Assembly (NCBI RefSeq): GCF_002154505.1
Contig: NZ_MUBM01000319.1
Span: 1 to 38,160, forward strand
DNA length: 38,160 nt
Direction of reading: 5' to 3'
Source of the DNA: Streptomyces carpinensis
GTDB taxonomy: Bacteria; Actinomycetota; Actinomycetes; Streptomycetales; Streptomycetaceae
Part shown: positions 15,628 to 24,400 of the stretch, piece by piece
Layout of the letters: each line of letters begins with the position of its first letter
How positions within the stretch are numbered: position 1 is the stretch's first letter
Position numbers and translations under genes: made by a program
The notes under the pieces: generated by a model
Seen by the model: only the letters and a program-made list of their open reading frames with translations
Database searches by the model: none
What the model was told of the DNA's origin: nothing

Positions 15628-15933
15628 CTACGGGGCCACAGCGTGGGCGTGAACGGTGACCCCAGACGCGGGCGCGCCCACGGCCAACACGCCGAGGCCT
15701 AGAAGGGTCACACCGGCCGCCACCTGCACGTTGGCCGTGGTCGCTGCGGCGGTGTTGGCGCTTATCCGGGCGGAGCGGAACCCGTCGCCGGCCTGGACGG
15801 TGAGGGTGACGACGGGCGGCGCGGTGAACGCCCCCGGCGGCCAGGTGAAGGTGACGTTCCCGGAGCCATCCGTGACCCCGGTCGCGCGCTCCACACGCGG
15901 CCGGGGCGTCTCGTAGTTGCCTGCGGTGCTCAT
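15628..15933 (-). CDS. Small tail-associated protein, possible lectin-like fold
   Basis: The 101-residue product begins MSTAGNYETPRPRVERATG. Its strand-rich sequence (NVTFTWPPGAFTAPPVVTLT, ANVQVAAGVTLLGLGVLAVG) recalls small H-type-lectin-like or tail-fibre tip domains with the WPPGAF...PPVV pattern. It is the last gene of the unit that starts with the 898-residue protein at 19584 and is followed only by the next leader. Function is inferred from position. Confidence 0.55.
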   Translation of the reverse strand: MSTAGNYETPRPRVERATGVTDGSGNVTFTWPPGAFTAPPVVTLTVQAGDGFRSARISANTAAATTANVQVAAGVTLLGLGVLAVGAPASGVTVHAHAVAP

Positions 15934-15943
15934 AGCTGCCCGG

Positions 15944-16423
15944 TTATGCCTGGCTCGTCCACAGCACCAGCCACGAGGCGGCCGGCGCGGTGCCGTCGAT
16001 GCTGAGCGTGCTGGTCAGCTCGGAGTCGATGCCGTCCCCGTCCACGCTCCACGTGAGGGTGGCCCCGGCCGGGGCCGTGATGGTGCCCTCCGTGGTCGTC
16101 ACGGTGACGGAGCCGCCGAGGACCATGAGCGTCACGGACTGCGTGCCCGCGTTGGCCGCCAGGGACCAGTCTGTGTTCTGCACGCCGTGCACGGCGACGG
16201 GGCGCTGCGGTACCGGGGGCTGCTCGCAGCGGCCCACCGTGCCCGCCGCGGTGTACGGGGTGGTGCCGTCGAGCTGCGTGTCCACGGGCACCACGGCGCC
16301 CGAGACGTCCACGGTGTAGCGGCGAAGGAACGCGGTCACGTTCCCCGCGCCGTCGTCATCGCACAGGATCTCGAACTCACGGTCCGGGGCCGCGGTCGAG
16401 ACGCTGCCGCTGGTTCCTGCCAC
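15944..16423 (-). CDS. Minor tail protein: one FLR/LDG module plus the shared C-terminal domain
   Basis: GTG 16423 follows AGGAGG that overlaps the upstream stop, giving 159 residues. Residues ~18-67 are one Cys-bounded module (LCDDDGAGNVTAFLRRYTVD...DGTTPYTAAGTVGRC) of the type repeated many times in the 2460-residue protein. Residues ~75-159 are a strand-rich domain (APAGATLTWSVDGDGIDSEL...WLVLWT) related to the C termini of the proteins at 16888-19584 and 21483-28865. It therefore looks like a minimal version of these large proteins. It probably belongs to the same tail structure, perhaps as a short fibre subunit or assembly partner. Confidence 0.65.
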   Translation of the reverse strand: MAGTSGSVSTAAPDREFEILCDDDGAGNVTAFLRRYTVDVSGAVVPVDTQLDGTTPYTAAGTVGRCEQPPVPQRPVAVHGVQNTDWSLAANAGTQSVTLMVLGGSVTVTTTEGTITAPAGATLTWSVDGDGIDSELTSTLSIDGTAPAASWLVLWTSQA

Positions 16424-16432
16424 GGGGGCCTC

Positions 16433-16888
16433 CTAGTCCGAGATCTTCTTGAAGCGGAAGTTCTGCGCCCACATGGCCTCGTCGGTCGTGGTCCCGCTGT
16501 CCACGTGCTTCAGGCCCTCGACCCGGATCGTTGCCGGACCCGCCACCCGGTAGAGCGCTGCCGCCGAGGCGGTGGCCTGGATGGTGTGCGTGACGCCATC
16601 GGAGGGCGTAGCGGAGAGGAAGAGCACGGTTCGCACGGTGAGCGGGACCACGGCGCCGGCGGTGACGTCGAAGAGCCGGGTTTGCATGTACGCGTTGTTC
16701 ACGCTGCCGACCATGATCTGGCCCGCCTGGACGTCGGCGACCACCTCGTAGACGCCCGCCTCGGGGAGAACCAACTGCGCCCCGGTGACGGCCCTCCACG
16801 TGTCGTAGGCGGCCGTTCTCATGCCTACGGCTCCGGAGGTCTGCCCGCTCACCGGGGAGCGGGTGAGGGATGCGTCCGTGCCCGCCAT
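16433..16888 (-). CDS. Minor tail protein, strand-rich, unknown function
   Basis: ATG 16888 overlaps the upstream stop (TGATG), giving 151 residues that begin MAGTDASLTRSPVSGQTSGA. The sequence (LPEAGVYEVVADVQAGQIMV, VVPLTVRTVLFLSATPSDG) suggests a small jelly-roll domain, and QLVLPEAGVYEV recalls C1q/TNF-like phage receptor-binding heads. Translational coupling to the large tail protein suggests a fixed ratio or a complex. No catalytic motif is seen. Confidence 0.6.
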   Translation of the reverse strand: MAGTDASLTRSPVSGQTSGAVGMRTAAYDTWRAVTGAQLVLPEAGVYEVVADVQAGQIMVGSVNNAYMQTRLFDVTAGAVVPLTVRTVLFLSATPSDGVTHTIQATASAAALYRVAGPATIRVEGLKHVDSGTTTDEAMWAQNFRFKKISD

Positions 16889-19584
16889 CAGCCCGCCGCC
16901 GTCGTCTTGTAAGTCCAGTTCACCAGGTAGGAGGCGGCGGCGCTCGCCCCGGCGAACGTGGCCAGCGACAGTGACGAGTCGTCGGTGTCCGTGACGGACC
17001 ACGTCAGCGTCGCCCCGGCCGGGACTGGCTGCGCGGCGCCGTTCGTCATGGTCACGTTGACGACGTCGGCCAGGACGCTGAGGCTCACCGACTGCAGGCC
17101 CGGGAACTCCGTCTTGAGGGCCTGCGCCGTAGTGCCCGTGACGCGGCGGATACCGGTCTGCACGGGCTGGTCGGCCTGCTGGGTGCTGCCGCAGGACCGG
17201 ACCGGGCCCACGGGCGCGTACGCCGACCCGTTGAGGTCGGTGTCCGTGGTGAGGACCTGGTCCCCGACGTAGGAGACGTGGCGCAGGAAGGTCCCGTTGT
17301 CGTCGCACAGGGCGACCGGGTCCGGGCTGCTCCCGCAGGCGACCAGCGCCGAGGACGGCGGCAGCTCCTCCTGACGGGCCCCGTCCTCGTCCAGGTAGTA
17401 CGCCGAGCCGTCGCAGCACACCATCCGCGTCCAGGACCGCACGCCGAGGCCGGGCACGTCGTAGGTGACGATGAAGTGCGCCATGACGCCGGCCCCGTTG
17501 CTGGGGCTGTCGACAACGGTTTCGTCCACCTCGAAGTACAGGGTGTTCGTGCCCGGCTGCGCTCCCGGGAGGGTGCCCGGACCGAAGGTGTACGCCGCCC
17601 CCTGGTAGGACCCGCCCGTCATGGTCTGCCAGGCACCGTTGTTGAGGCGGAACCGCTTGGCGACCTGGTCGGCGTTGAGAACGGTGATCTGTACGCGGAT
17701 CGAGGCCGGGTCAGCCGCCGCAGGGAGGCTGAAGGAGGCTCGTGCCCACCACGGCTGCGGGGAGGCGACGCTCCCGCTCAGGGTCGGGCCCTCACCGGGC
17801 AGGCCGGTGTTCGCCGTCCGCGCATTGGGGTGCGGGGAGACCCATCCCGCCTTGCGGGTCGGCGCGGTGTCCGTGGCCGACCAGGCCGGGCCGAACTGCG
17901 TGCGGTACATGTTGTACCAGGTGGCGTTGGCGGCCGGCCCGTTCGCGTCGCCGGTCGGCGTCCACGTCCACACCGTGTCCACGGTGTTGTCGTAGACCTT
18001 GGCCTCATTCGAGACGAACTCGATCGTCTCCGTGGCCGTCGCGGCGATGCATACCTGTACCGGCTGGCAGCAGCCCGGGCCCGGGCAGGTGATGCAGGGG
18101 CCGACCGCACCGACCGGGGTGTACGGCGTGACGCCGTCCGGTTCGTAGTCCGCCGTAGACGTGACCGCCCCGGTGCAGTCCCGGCAGACCGTGCGAAGGA
18201 ACGACTTGCCGCAGCCCGCGGCCGTCGGGAGGGCCGTCGTGGAGTAGGTGAAGGCGCTGAGCTGCCACGAGTTGTGGACGTTCCCGCAGGAGGAGTTGTT
18301 CTGCCCCGTGTCCGCCCCGAAGCGGATGTAGATGTCCCCGGCGAGGAGCGCAGACACCGGTACGGCAGCACTGACGGTCAGGGTGTCGGTGAAGCCGACC
18401 GGGGTGTTGTTGGGCATGCCATCGCCGGCGACGATGCTGGTTCCGTTGAACAGGTTGAGTCCGCCGGTCGCCCCACAGGTGATGTCCGGGCCCAGTGCCT
18501 CAACGTCGATGGAGGCGGTGACGGTGACGGTGCCGGTCTCATCCACGCAGTCTGGACAGTCCGCGACCACACGCCATGCCACGCTGCGGACGACGGTCCC
18601 ATTGAAGGCGGCGGTGTCCGGGCCGGTGACGGCCGTACCACCGTCCATCAGCGTCCTTGCGGTCGCCGCCGGGGCGTCCACCTGGCCCCCCGCCGCGAAG
18701 AACTCGAGCACCGAGGCGATTTCGAGGCTGGTCGTGGACGCTCCACTCGGGTCGGAGTCGCACAGCTCGATCGTTTCGCATTGGCGGCAGTCCGGGTCGC
18801 AGGTGCCGATAGTGCCGACCGGGGTGTACGGGGCGCCGTCGAGGCCGTAGTCGCTGTGGCCAACGATGGCGCCGTTCTCATCGCGGGCGTAGTCCCGCAC
18901 GAACGCGGTCACGGTGCCGTCCGCGGAGGTGTCGCAGAGCTGGACAACGTCCCGCTCCGGCTGCTCCACCCCGGCCGGGCAGACGGTGACGGTGCCGGCC
19001 GGGGTGTACGTGCCGCCAGTGACCGCATCCACCAGGCGGACAGCGGAGACCGCGCCGTCCTCGCCGTAGGTGTACTCCACGAGGACCAGACCGACGACCT
19101 CACCGGCGGCGTCCACGTCACAGAACGTGCCCGACACGGTGATGGTGCGCGCGTCACCACACGCCACGGTCCCGGCGGGCGGAGCACCCGCTGAGTAGGC
19201 GCCAGTCGTGAGGTTCAACCATCCCTCGGACGTGACGGCGCCGGTGCAGTCCCGGACGACCGTCACAGCAATGGGACTGCCGTCAGCGAGGCACAGGCCG
19301 ACCGTGGCGGTGGGCGTGGTCGGGGACTCGCAGTCCGGCGAGGCGGCCGGCAGGCACGCCTGGAGCGTGCCGACCGGGGTGTACGGGGCGCCGGTGACCG
19401 GATCCACGGTGCGCGTGCCCACCCGCTCGCCGCTGCTCGCGTCGTAGATCGCTTCCACCAGGGCGACGCCGGCGAGCGTGCCGTCCGGGAGCACATCGCA
19501 GAGGAGGGTCCCCTCCGTGTCCACACGGGGCGTGGCCGCGGCCCCGGAGACGATCACGGGCCCCTGCCCGCAGCATCCGCTCAC
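16888..19584 (-). CDS. Large Cys-rich modular tail/fibre protein (898 residues)
   Basis: GTG 19584 follows GAGGAG in leader F. The N-terminal ~290 residues hold Cys-bounded modules (LCDTSADGTVTAFVRDYA, DGAPYTPVGTIGTC). Two inserted strand-rich domains follow: ~300-440, with ALGPDITCGATGGLNLFNGT, and ~530-720, with WTWTPTGDANGPAANATWYN. Further modules come next, and the last ~85 residues are the shared domain with VPAGATLTWSVTDTDDSS. Large stretches resemble the 2460-residue protein at 21483-28865, so the two are paralogues with domains gained, lost or shuffled. The many paired cysteines suggest disulphide-stabilised fibre segments. Host recognition or tail decoration is inferred. The gene heads a four-gene operon. 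Confidence 0.75.
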   Translation of the reverse strand: MSGCCGQGPVIVSGAAATPRVDTEGTLLCDVLPDGTLAGVALVEAIYDASSGERVGTRTVDPVTGAPYTPVGTLQACLPAASPDCESPTTPTATVGLCLADGSPIAVTVVRDCTGAVTSEGWLNLTTGAYSAGAPPAGTVACGDARTITVSGTFCDVDAAGEVVGLVLVEYTYGEDGAVSAVRLVDAVTGGTYTPAGTVTVCPAGVEQPERDVVQLCDTSADGTVTAFVRDYARDENGAIVGHSDYGLDGAPYTPVGTIGTCDPDCRQCETIELCDSDPSGASTTSLEIASVLEFFAAGGQVDAPAATARTLMDGGTAVTGPDTAAFNGTVVRSVAWRVVADCPDCVDETGTVTVTASIDVEALGPDITCGATGGLNLFNGTSIVAGDGMPNNTPVGFTDTLTVSAAVPVSALLAGDIYIRFGADTGQNNSSCGNVHNSWQLSAFTYSTTALPTAAGCGKSFLRTVCRDCTGAVTSTADYEPDGVTPYTPVGAVGPCITCPGPGCCQPVQVCIAATATETIEFVSNEAKVYDNTVDTVWTWTPTGDANGPAANATWYNMYRTQFGPAWSATDTAPTRKAGWVSPHPNARTANTGLPGEGPTLSGSVASPQPWWARASFSLPAAADPASIRVQITVLNADQVAKRFRLNNGAWQTMTGGSYQGAAYTFGPGTLPGAQPGTNTLYFEVDETVVDSPSNGAGVMAHFIVTYDVPGLGVRSWTRMVCCDGSAYYLDEDGARQEELPPSSALVACGSSPDPVALCDDNGTFLRHVSYVGDQVLTTDTDLNGSAYAPVGPVRSCGSTQQADQPVQTGIRRVTGTTAQALKTEFPGLQSVSLSVLADVVNVTMTNGAAQPVPAGATLTWSVTDTDDSSLSLATFAGASAAASYLVNWTYKTTAAG

Positions 19585-19650
19585 AACGTGACTCCTCTGT
19601 CTCAGAGACAAGGAGCCCGGCCCACAACCAGCAGCGCCGCCACAAGATTA
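19585..19650 (-). promoter_or_regulatory. Conserved leader copy F (898-residue tail protein)
   Basis: On the minus strand: TAATCT (19650-19645), 10 nt, CTGCTGGTTGTGGGCCGGG (one base off the usual core), then CTCCTTGTCT (19615-19606) pairing with AGACA-GAGGAG (19602-19592), one bulged base. The ribosome binding site GAGGAG is in the 3' arm. The architecture matches copies D and E although the arm sequence differs. Confidence 0.75.
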
Positions 19651-19767
19651 CCGTCCGGAGCTGGAACCACACGGTGCGTGACGCCGTTATTTCACGACGA
19701 AGGCCGCAGGTGCGGGAACACCGGCGGCCCTCTGACCGAACACCTTGAGCAAGCAAGGAGAACGGCT

Positions 19768-21438
19768 GTGGCCGAGACTACGGCACCCCCTGCCCGCAGG
19801 CCCAGGCGGCGACAAAGCCCCGCCGAGGTGTGGGCGCGTCTACAAGCTCTTGCGGAGCAAAGCGGCTGGACCATCACAGGCGAGTACGCCGGCGCGAAGA
19901 AGCCCATCGCGATGATCTGCGAGAACGGCCACCCCTGCGCACCTCGGCCGGGCGATCTTCTGTCTCGTGGACGGGGTCCTTGCCAGACCTGCGCGGGCCG
20001 AGATCGGGCAGTAGCCGAGGAACAGCTTCGCGCCCTCGCTGCTCAACGCGGCTGGAAGATCACCGGGCGATACGTCAACCGGCATACCCGGATCTCGATG
20101 GTTTGCTCTGAGGGGCACGAATGCGAGCCAACGCCGCACCATCTCATGAAGGGTGGCGGCCCCTGCAAGATCTGCGTAGGCCGAGACCCGGCATCTTCTG
20201 AACAGCGGCTTCGTGACTTGGCAAAGCGACGCGGGTGGACCATCAGCGGCGCGTACGTCAACAACAGAACCCCGATTGCGATGGTGTGCGAGAACGGCCA
20301 TCACTGCGCGCCGAGGCCCGGGTGGCTGCTCGCCGGTGGCGGACCCTGCCGGGTCTGCACAGGAAAGGATCCACGGCAGGCAGAGGCGCGGTTCCGCCGG
20401 ATCGCAGCACAACGCGGTTGGACAATCACCGGGGAGTACGTCAACACCGCGACCCCCGTTGCGGTGATGTGCGAGAACGGCCACCGCTGCACACCCCGGC
20501 CCGGGGACACTCTGAGCGGCCACGGCTGCCCCGTGTGCGCGGGAAACTCACCAGATGCGGCAGAGGCCCGCCTTAGGGCTCTGGCAGATGAGCGAGGCTG
20601 GACCATCGTGGGTGAGTACGTCAGCACCTCGACCCCAATCGAGATGACGTGCGAAGAAGGCCACCCGTGCACGCCCCGGCCCAGCGGACTGCTGGCAGGG
20701 CAGGGCCCGTGCCAGACCTGCGCCGGTACCGATTCAAAGCTCGTACGGGTCCGCTTGCGGGATCTGGCACTCGACCGTGGTTGGACCGTCGTAGGCGAGT
20801 ACGTCAACCGCCATACGCCGATCGCAATGATCTGCGAGAACGGCCACCTCTGTATGCCTCGGCCCGCGCATCTCCTCGCAGGGCGCAAGGGTTGCTTGGC
20901 CTGCTCAGGGCTCGACCCGAAGGCCGCCGAGGCAACCCTTCGAGCGATCGCTGCTGACCGAGGCTGGACAGTCACCGGAGAGTACGTCAATGGCCATACG
21001 CCCATCAAAATGATCTGCGAGAACGGCCACCACTGTGCGCCTCGGCCCTCTTCGCTGCTGAATGGCCAAGGACCGTGCACGAAGTGCAAGGGCAAGTACT
21101 GGGATGCCCTCTACGTCGTCCGCGACGGAGACCACGGGGTGGTGAAGTTTGGGATCACATCTGGTGACCCTCGACCTCGGCTCCGGAAGCATGAGCGGGA
21201 CGGTCTTGCCGAGACAGTGCGGCTTCACACAGGACTTCCCGACGGCGTCGCCCGGGGACTGGAACTGAACATCCTTGCAGCACTGCTCGACGCCGGGGAA
21301 AGGCCGATCCGCGGCCAGGAGTACTTTCCCGACCACACCCTGGCCCTCATCCTCGACCTGGTCGACAACCATCCAGCCATCCGCCCTCAGAGCGTGGTGA
21401 TCCCGGCCCCGCGCAGGGGACAGCTGCCCCTTTGGTAG
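19768..21438 (+). CDS. Nuclease-like protein: seven zinc-ribbon-type repeats plus GIY-YIG-like domain
   Basis: GTG 19768 follows AAGGAG and gives 556 residues. After a basic start, residues ~19-442 are seven repeats of ~61 residues with the pattern RGWTITGEYVN..TPIAMICENGH.C.PRP..LL.G.GPC..C.G. Each has a C-x3-H-x-C...C-x2-C set suited to one zinc. The last ~110 residues (ALYVVRDGDHGVVKFGITSG, then RPRLRKHERDG, LELNILAALLDAG, GQEYFPDH) resemble the T5orf172-like branch of GIY-YIG nucleases. It is antisense between two virion operons and ends at a strong hairpin. A homing role is likely. The repeat array probably binds DNA, but this is inferred. Confidence 0.75.
   Translation: MAETTAPPARRPRRRQSPAEVWARLQALAEQSGWTITGEYAGAKKPIAMICENGHPCAPRPGDLLSRGRGPCQTCAGRDRAVAEEQLRALAAQRGWKITGRYVNRHTRISMVCSEGHECEPTPHHLMKGGGPCKICVGRDPASSEQRLRDLAKRRGWTISGAYVNNRTPIAMVCENGHHCAPRPGWLLAGGGPCRVCTGKDPRQAEARFRRIAAQRGWTITGEYVNTATPVAVMCENGHRCTPRPGDTLSGHGCPVCAGNSPDAAEARLRALADERGWTIVGEYVSTSTPIEMTCEEGHPCTPRPSGLLAGQGPCQTCAGTDSKLVRVRLRDLALDRGWTVVGEYVNRHTPIAMICENGHLCMPRPAHLLAGRKGCLACSGLDPKAAEATLRAIAADRGWTVTGEYVNGHTPIKMICENGHHCAPRPSSLLNGQGPCTKCKGKYWDALYVVRDGDHGVVKFGITSGDPRPRLRKHERDGLAETVRLHTGLPDGVARGLELNILAALLDAGERPIRGQEYFPDHTLALILDLVDNHPAIRPQSVVIPAPRRGQLPLW
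19822..21093 (+). repeat. Seven tandem ~183-bp coding repeats (zinc-ribbon-type modules)
   Basis: Unit lengths by translation are 63, 61, 61, 60, 61, 61 and 57 residues. Conserved positions are GW, GEYVN, TPI, M-C-E-N-G-H, C, PRP, GPC and C. Variation clusters at the residue after GH (P, E, H, R, P, L, H), at the two residues after YVN or YVS, and at the two residues before the LL. Repeat 4 lacks one residue in its second Cys pair region. Confidence 0.85.
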
Positions 21439-21443
21439 AAGCA

Positions 21444-21475
21444 CGGCCCGCCGCCTGCTAGTTGGCGGCGGGCCG
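21444..21475. terminator. Bidirectional terminator-like hairpin between convergent genes
   Basis: CGGCCCGCCGCC (21444-21455) and GGCGGCGGGCCG (21464-21475) form a perfect 12-bp stem with an 8-base loop. It lies in the 44 bases between the stop of the plus-strand nuclease (21438) and the stop of the 2460-residue protein (21483), so it can serve both. No T run is present, which is usual in high-GC actinobacteria. Confidence 0.75.
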
Positions 21476-21482
21476 ACTCTCC

Positions 21483-24400
21483 TTACAAGGTCACGGCCCT
21501 GGTGTAGTTGACGATCAGGGATCCGTCCGGTCCCGCGTGTGCCACGAGCGGGCCCACCACAGCAGCGTCCGACTCCTTGTCGGCACTCCAGGTCACGGCC
21601 TCACCAGCGATCATGGTGGACGTGCCGTCGACCGTGGTGACGGTGGCCGCGGCCCTGGCGACAAGGGTTACCGACCGCAGGAGGGGCACACTCGCCGCAT
21701 CCCACATCTGCCCGGCCGCGAGCTCGACGCGGTGGGCCTGGACGCCGAACGCGGGCTCGGCGCCCTCCGCCTCGTCGGCCGCGTCGCAGTCGACCGGCGA
21801 GACCGGCGTGTACGGGGCGGTGAGGCCGTCGGTGTACGTGCCGAGGCTGGTCAGCTGGCCGTCGCAGTCGACGGCCAGGAGCTCGACATACCCGGTGTCG
21901 GGCAGGCCGTCGGCGTCCAGGTCATCACATCTGCACTGCTCGATGACCGCTTGGACGCCGCACGGGGTGGAGCACACCCCGGCCGTCCCGGTGAGGACGT
22001 ACGGGGTGGTCCCGTCGAGGGCGGTGTCCGCGACCGTGGGGGTGGTCGCCCCGGGCTGGTAGGTGAGGTGCCGCAGGAACGGCACCGGGTCGGCGCCGTC
22101 GACGAGGTCGCAGAGCTGGACGACTTCCACGTCCGGAGCCGGCTCCGACTGCGCGTCGGGGCACAAGCCCAGGTGTGCGCCGCCGGGCAGCGCGACCGGT
22201 CCCCACGTGCGCGGGTCGACGTAGTTGACGCCGAGGCGGTCGCCGGTGGCGGTGTCGTAGGTGACCTCGGCGAGGATCTGCTGAAGCACGCGGCCGGTGG
22301 CGTTGTCGATGACGCACATGGGCGTCAGTTCGACGTCCCGGCCCTCGGTGGCAGCCTGGCAGGTGCCGACCGTCCCGGCCGGGGTGTAGGCGGTCACGCC
22401 GTCGAGGGCGGTGTCCGTGACGGTCGGGGCGTCGGCTCCGGGCTCGTAGGTGAGCTGCCGCAGGAACGGCGTGGTCGTGCCGTCCGCGGCGACGTCGCAG
22501 AGTTGGACGATCTCCGTGTCCGGACCGGGCGTCACGCTGCTGCCGCCGATGCCGTCGCCGCCGCAGGTGCCAGCTTCGCCCTGCACCTCATACGGCGTCA
22601 CGCCGTCCAGGGCGAGGTCCTGGGTGCCGGTCGGGGTGCCGTCGCAGTCGAAGGTGAAGCGCCGAAGGAACGGCGTGCGGGTGACCGTCAGCACGGCCGT
22701 CCGCACCTCCAGCGGCATCAGGAACAGGTCGCGGTCGTTGATCGCACCGCCGGTCGTCTGGTCGGTGAACCGGATCGTGACCGCGCCCGTAGCGGGGGCG
22801 ATGAACGCCAGCGGCGGCAGGTCTTCGGTCAGCACACCGCCCGGGAACACGTTGGACCCGTTGGAGGTGTTCCGGGTCCTCGTGGCGAGCACTGTGGTGC
22901 CGTCGAGGACGTCCAGCCGGTAGATCGCGTTGTTGTTGGCCGGGTCCGGGGCTCCCGCACCGATCCACGCGGACGCGAATCGGAACTCGTACAGCGTGGC
23001 CGGGAGCAGCCCGCTCACGGTCAGTTCGGCTACGCCGTTGGCGGGCTGGTTGGCTTGGGCGAACCACAGGATCGTGCCGTTGTTGGCGGTCACCACGTTC
23101 CCGGTCAGCGTGAAGTCGCGCGCCGGGGTCGGGATCGGGGCCTGCGGGTCGTAGGTCACGTCGCAGAGCTGGACGATCTCGGTGTCCCCGCACGGCTCCG
23201 CCTGGCAGACGCCGACCGTCCCGGCCGGGGTGTAGGCCGTGACGCCGTCGAGGGCGGTGTCCGTGGCCGTGGGGGCGTCCGCGCCGGGCTCGTAGGTGAA
23301 CTGGCGCAGGAAGGCCGTGACCGTGCCGTCAGGGGCGGTGTCGCAGAGCTGGACAATCTCCGTGTCCGGTCCGGGCGCCGCGCTGCCGCTGCTCCCGCCG
23401 TCCGCGGCGCAGGTGCCCACCTCGCCCTGGACCTCGTAGGGGGTGACGCCGTCCAGGGCCAGGTCCCGGCTGCCGGTCGGGGCGCCGTCGCAATCGAAGG
23501 TGATCGCGCGCAGGAACGGCGTGGACTGGACGGTGAGGACGTCCGAGCGCACGTCCTGCGGGATGACCAGGAGGTCACGGTTCAGGCCGCCGCCGGTGGT
23601 GAGGTCCGTGATCCGGATGGTGACGGCCCCGGAGGCGGGCGCGATGAACTGGACCGGCGCCTCCGGAACAGGTCCGGGGCTGGCCCCGGCCCCGTTGGAC
23701 ACGTTGCGCTGCTGGGTGGCGATCACGGTTGTGCCGTCGAGGACGTCCACCTGGTAGACCGCGTTGCTCGCGGCGGGGTTGGGCGAGCCCGTCCCGGCCC
23801 AGTAGGTCGAGAACCGGAACTCATAGCCCGCCCCGGCGACCAGGCCGGTGACCGCCCGGTTTGCTACGCCGGTCACCGCGACGTTGCCGCCGGAGTAGTA
23901 GAGCAGGTTCCCGACCACCTGGACATTGCCGGCCAGGGTGAAGCTGCTGGCGGGTGTCAGGGTCGGCGGGGCCGGGGAGTACACCAGGTCGCACAGCTCG
24001 GCGAGTTCGGTGTCCCCGCATGGCTGCTGCGGGCAGCAGGTGCCGCCGCCGCTGGCCGCTGTGCACTGGCCGGGCTCGCCGGTCGGGGTGTAGGGGCCGC
24101 CGTTCAGGGTGGTGTCCGTGACGGAGACGACGGCGCCGCTCTCGCAGTCGAGGACGATGTTCCGGAGGAACTGCGGCGCGCATCCCGCCTGGTCGTAGGT
24201 GACGGTCGCGGTGAACGCGTCGAGTTGCCATCCGGTGCGCCGGGGGCTGTCCGGGCAGGCGGCCGGGCTGTCGTCCCACGTGTCGAGGGCGATGAGGGCG
24301 GCGATGTTCCCGGCGGCGAGGTCGGCGGCTGGGACGTCCGCCTCGGCGGTGAGGACGCCCGACCAGCCGACCGGGGTGTTGTTCGGGACGAGGGCGAGAG

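Noticed and set aside
17278..19194. Plus-strand open frame of 638 codons opposite the 898-residue tail gene
   Set aside because: Shadow frame with biased Arg/Gly content and no ribosome binding site.
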